Assembly (NCBI GenBank): GCA_046297495.1
Contig: JBKBIP010000011.1
Span: 100,086 to 164,085, forward strand
Direction: 5' to 3'
DNA from: JBKBIP01 sp046297495
GTDB lineage: Bacteria > Planctomycetota > Planctomycetia > Gemmatales > Gemmataceae
DNA length: 64,000 nucleotides
Of this stretch, positions 62,116 through 64,000 are shown in pieces; position 1 is the stretch's first letter; the number at the start of each line of letters is the position of its first letter. A model generated the notes under the pieces. The model was not told where the DNA came from. It ran no database searches and saw only the letters and a program-made list of their open reading frames with translations. Position numbers and translations under genes: made by a program.

Positions 62116-62166
62116 CCAGCTATCGTCCAAGTGAGCCGGTCTGTGCCGCGCGGGGGGACAAGAGGA

Positions 62167-62208
62167 ATTCATCGGTTCGCGCTCGGCGGTGAGCGCGAAC
62201 CGATGAAT
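62167..62208. repeat. Dispersed palindrome, GATTCATCG family, perfect copy
   Basis: 18-bp perfect arms (62167-62184 and 62191-62208) of ATTCATCGGTTCGCGCTC and its complement with a 6-base loop GGCGGT. This is the best copy and the reference for the family. It lies in the 333-bp spacer before the TPR gene. Confidence 0.9.
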
Positions 62209-62285
62209 CGTCCGCTTCCGGCCGCGCCAATCCCCGCCGCCATACGCTCCAGCCTCATAGTGTTGTTTAGTACACTTATCTCCTC

Positions 62286-62313
62286 TTGCACCATTTCACA
62301 TTCTCGCTATACT
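62286..62313 (+). promoter_or_regulatory. Predicted promoter of the TPR/alpha-CTD gene
   Basis: TTGCAC (62286-62291) and TATACT (62308-62313) with a 16-base spacer. Expected start near 62320, giving about 130 bases of leader. The spacing is good and both boxes are near-consensus. Confidence 0.5.
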
Positions 62314-62448
62314 AACCATTCTTCACGCGACATTCAGATTTGGCGAGGAAATCGCCTTGCACGCTGATTCAGATTCCCACAAACGAAACCATAACCATTT
62401 CTGGGCACGGCGCTGTTCGTCCGCATAGGGACCATTCGGAGGTAAGTC

Positions 62449-63795
62449 ATGGTAGAAGCAATGATGATCGACCTGAAAGAATTACTGGTGGAGCGCGAGG
62501 ATTGCGACGCGGGCACGGTGCAACGGCTGCGCAATGGCCTGGCCCAAGGCGGGACGCAGTATCGGTCGCTGCGCGACGCCGTGGAGGCCCTCAAGAAAAA
62601 ATTGGAAACCGCCAGCGGCGCGGCCGCCAAGCGCTTGCACCTCAAGCTGGGCATCAGCCAGTTTTTTCTGGGACATCTGGGGTCGGCCATCGAAAATCTG
62701 AAACAGGCGGACGGCGCCTTGGCGAACTTCTATCTCGGTCAAGCTCTATTGCAGCGGCATGACTACGACGAAGCGCTGAAGGCGTTCGAGAAAGCCGAGA
62801 AGGCCGGCTACACCGCCAGCCAAGTGAAATTGATGCGCGCCGGCATCTATCGCCATAAGGGGGATTTGAACCAAGCCCGATCCTTGCTCAACGAGCTGGA
62901 ACAGAAGGAGAAGCTATCGAGTCACAGCGCCGAATACCACTTTCAGTTGGCGAGCTGTTTTCTGGCCGAGGGGGAACGCGAGTCGGCCCTCCGTCACCTG
63001 GAACGAGCCGTCGAGCTGGACCCGACGCATACCGGCGCCTTGTTCGAGCTGGGACACGCCAACGACCTCGCCGGCAACGATGAGGACGCCATCACCTACT
63101 ATGAACGCTGTTTGCAGCATCCACCCGTGCGCGTCGGCGTGCTCATGAACCTGGGAGTGCTCTATGAGGATAGCGAGAAATACGACAAGGCCGTCGATTG
63201 TTACCGGAAGATCTTGGCCGCCAATCCCTTGGATGAACAGGCCCGGTTGTTCTTGAAGGATGCCCAAGCGTCCTTGACCATGTACTACAATCCCGACGAG
63301 GAATCGGCCTTTAGCCGCTTCAGCCAAGTGCTGGAAATTCCCGTCACGGATTTCGAGTTGTCGGTGCGCAGCCGCAATTGTCTGAAGAAGATGAACATCA
63401 AGACGCTGGGAGACCTGACGCGCGTCACCGAGCCGCAGTTGCTCAGCAGCAAGAATTTCGGCGAGACATCGTTGATCGAGATCAAGGAGATGATGGCGGC
63501 CAAGGGGCTACGGCTGGGGCAATCGCTGGAGGAAGGGGCGAGCTACGACATGCGCTATCGGCCGCAACCCCCCGTCAGCGCCGAGGAACAGGCCCTCCTC
63601 AGCAAGCCAGTCAGCGATTTGAACTTGTCCGTACGGGCCCGCAAGTGCATGAATCGCCTGGGGATCAACACCTTTTCGGAGCTGGTCAATCGCAGCGCCG
63701 ATGAGCTGCTCGAATCGAAAAACTTCGGCATGACCTCGCTCAACGAGGTGCGCGAGAAATTGGCGCAATACGGGTTGAGCCTGCGGGGAGATTAG
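62449..63795 (+). CDS. TPR protein with two RNA polymerase alpha C-terminal domains
   Basis: A 448-residue soluble protein. The first 290 residues are tetratricopeptide repeats (for example LKAFEKAEKAGYTASQVKLM and ESALRHLERAVELDPTHTGA). Two RpoA alpha-CTD-like domains follow, about residues 298-357 and 387-446; each has a DxxLSVRxxxxLxxxxIxT start and a SKNFGxTSLxEIxE-type helix, the fold that binds UP-element DNA and sigma/activators. Planctomycetes have many of these hybrids, whose role in transcription is not established. Start ATG 62449 follows GGAGGTAAGTC, a strong ribosome site. Full alpha-CTDs with the DNA-contact residues suggest DNA or RNAP binding. Confidence 0.88.
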   Translation: MVEAMMIDLKELLVEREDCDAGTVQRLRNGLAQGGTQYRSLRDAVEALKKKLETASGAAAKRLHLKLGISQFFLGHLGSAIENLKQADGALANFYLGQALLQRHDYDEALKAFEKAEKAGYTASQVKLMRAGIYRHKGDLNQARSLLNELEQKEKLSSHSAEYHFQLASCFLAEGERESALRHLERAVELDPTHTGALFELGHANDLAGNDEDAITYYERCLQHPPVRVGVLMNLGVLYEDSEKYDKAVDCYRKILAANPLDEQARLFLKDAQASLTMYYNPDEESAFSRFSQVLEIPVTDFELSVRSRNCLKKMNIKTLGDLTRVTEPQLLSSKNFGETSLIEIKEMMAAKGLRLGQSLEEGASYDMRYRPQPPVSAEEQALLSKPVSDLNLSVRARKCMNRLGINTFSELVNRSADELLESKNFGMTSLNEVREKLAQYGLSLRGD

Positions 63796-63862
63796 TTTCT
63801 GCCGCCCTTTCAGGGCTATGGGGGATAGATAGCATTCCCATTCCAGGGGCTGTCGCCCCTGG

Positions 63863-63964
63863 CTATGAACTGCCCCCCCATTCGGGGCTGTGAAAACTAT
63901 GAACTGCCCCCCCATTCGGGGCTGTGAAAACTATGAACTGCCCCCCCATTCGGGGCTGTGAAAG
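63863..63964. repeat. Tandem 34-bp repeat, three copies
   Basis: Units at 63863-63896, 63897-63930 and 63931-63964 (last one ends imperfectly) reading CTATGAACTGCCCCCCCATT then CGGGGCTGTGAAAA. Each unit holds a GCCCC/GGGGC palindromic core. No spacers between units, so not a CRISPR array. Related half-repeats (CCAGGGGC, GCCCCTGG) precede it from 63842. It continues to near the window end. Confidence 0.85.
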
Positions 63965-64000
63965 TAAGGGGGCCAACGCCTAGTCATTACCATGTCCCTC

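Larger units (their letters stand above)
62116..62448. other. 333-bp intergenic region
   Basis: Holds the perfect palindrome (62167-62208) and a promoter (62286-62313) plus a long leader ending in a strong ribosome site GGAGGTAAGTC before the ATG at 62449. No gene is apparent in it. Confidence 0.6.

Noticed and set aside
63863..63964. CRISPR array
   Set aside because: Units follow one another with no spacers, have a GC palindrome inside, and no cas gene is visible.
1..64000. tRNA or rRNA genes
   Set aside because: Intergenic regions were read for cloverleaf-type arms and rRNA-like stretches; none was convincing. A covariance-model search would be needed to exclude them.

Overview
The window looks like a contig of a planctomycete, most likely a Gemmataceae-type bacterium, from a draft or metagenome assembly. 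The DNA is GC-rich and contains three runs of N (25835-25932, 34564-34573, 56325-56422). Gene content points to Planctomycetota: a periplasmic sulfatase, a c-type cytochrome joined to leucine-rich repeats, a YVTN propeller joined to a di-haem cytochrome, a PVC-type sugar-dehydrogenase-like propeller with HEAT repeats, DUF11 surface proteins, a giant alpha-2-macroglobulin, TPR proteins carrying RNA polymerase alpha C-terminal domains, and a split Rieske/cytochrome b complex with a very large multihaem subunit. kdsB and gmhB indicate an outer membrane with Kdo/heptose sugars. No rRNA, tRNA, CRISPR array or intact transposon was seen.

Layout. 1-12 kb: end of an aldehyde dehydrogenase, a NIF3-like protein, a C45 acyltransferase-like hydrolase, mutS, an XPB-like helicase, a thioredoxin-like gene read through an in-frame UGA, a PQQ-type propeller, a DUF1444 protein and a small MscS channel. 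12-16 kb: an IS701-type transposase scrap, a two-subunit TPP decarboxylase, a sulfatase and a cytochrome-LRR protein. 16-18 kb: hemX-like gene and hemA. 18-25 kb: an ECF sigma factor followed by a zinc-finger/alpha-2-macroglobulin fusion. 25-30 kb: two paralogous envelope proteins. 30-37 kb: ADP-ribosylglycohydrolase, dus, cobA-hemD fusion, tatC, a small lipoprotein and a trypsin-like protease. 37-43 kb: three exported or oxidoreductase-type proteins. 43-52.6 kb: respiratory operon on the minus strand (Rieske, cytochrome b, cytochrome b C-terminal-type subunit, 8-haem subunit, two cupredoxin-like proteins). 53-64 kb: mtnA, an inositol-phosphatase-family enzyme, pyrG, kdsB, an HTH regulator divergent from an alpha/beta hydrolase, gmhB, purF, a 47-residue membrane protein and a TPR protein with two alpha-CTDs.

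How parts fit together. hemX/hemA and cobA-hemD supply tetrapyrroles that the many c-type cytochromes and the bc-type complex need; tatC can export the Rieske subunit, which has a twin-arginine signal. pyrG and kdsB are adjacent and CTP is the co-substrate for activating Kdo. The ECF sigma factor and the following membrane zinc-finger protein form a plausible envelope-sensing switch.

Intergenic space is rich in palindromes. One dispersed family (consensus arms GATTCATCGNTTCGCGC / complement) appears about ten times, often touching gene ends or start codons; a second, longer inverted repeat with core GGGGACGCGACTCG occurs twice. The most unusual signals are the UGA-interrupted thioredoxin-like gene (candidate Cys-Sec protein), the anti-sigma/alpha-2-macroglobulin fusion, the unusual bc complex, and the palindrome families.
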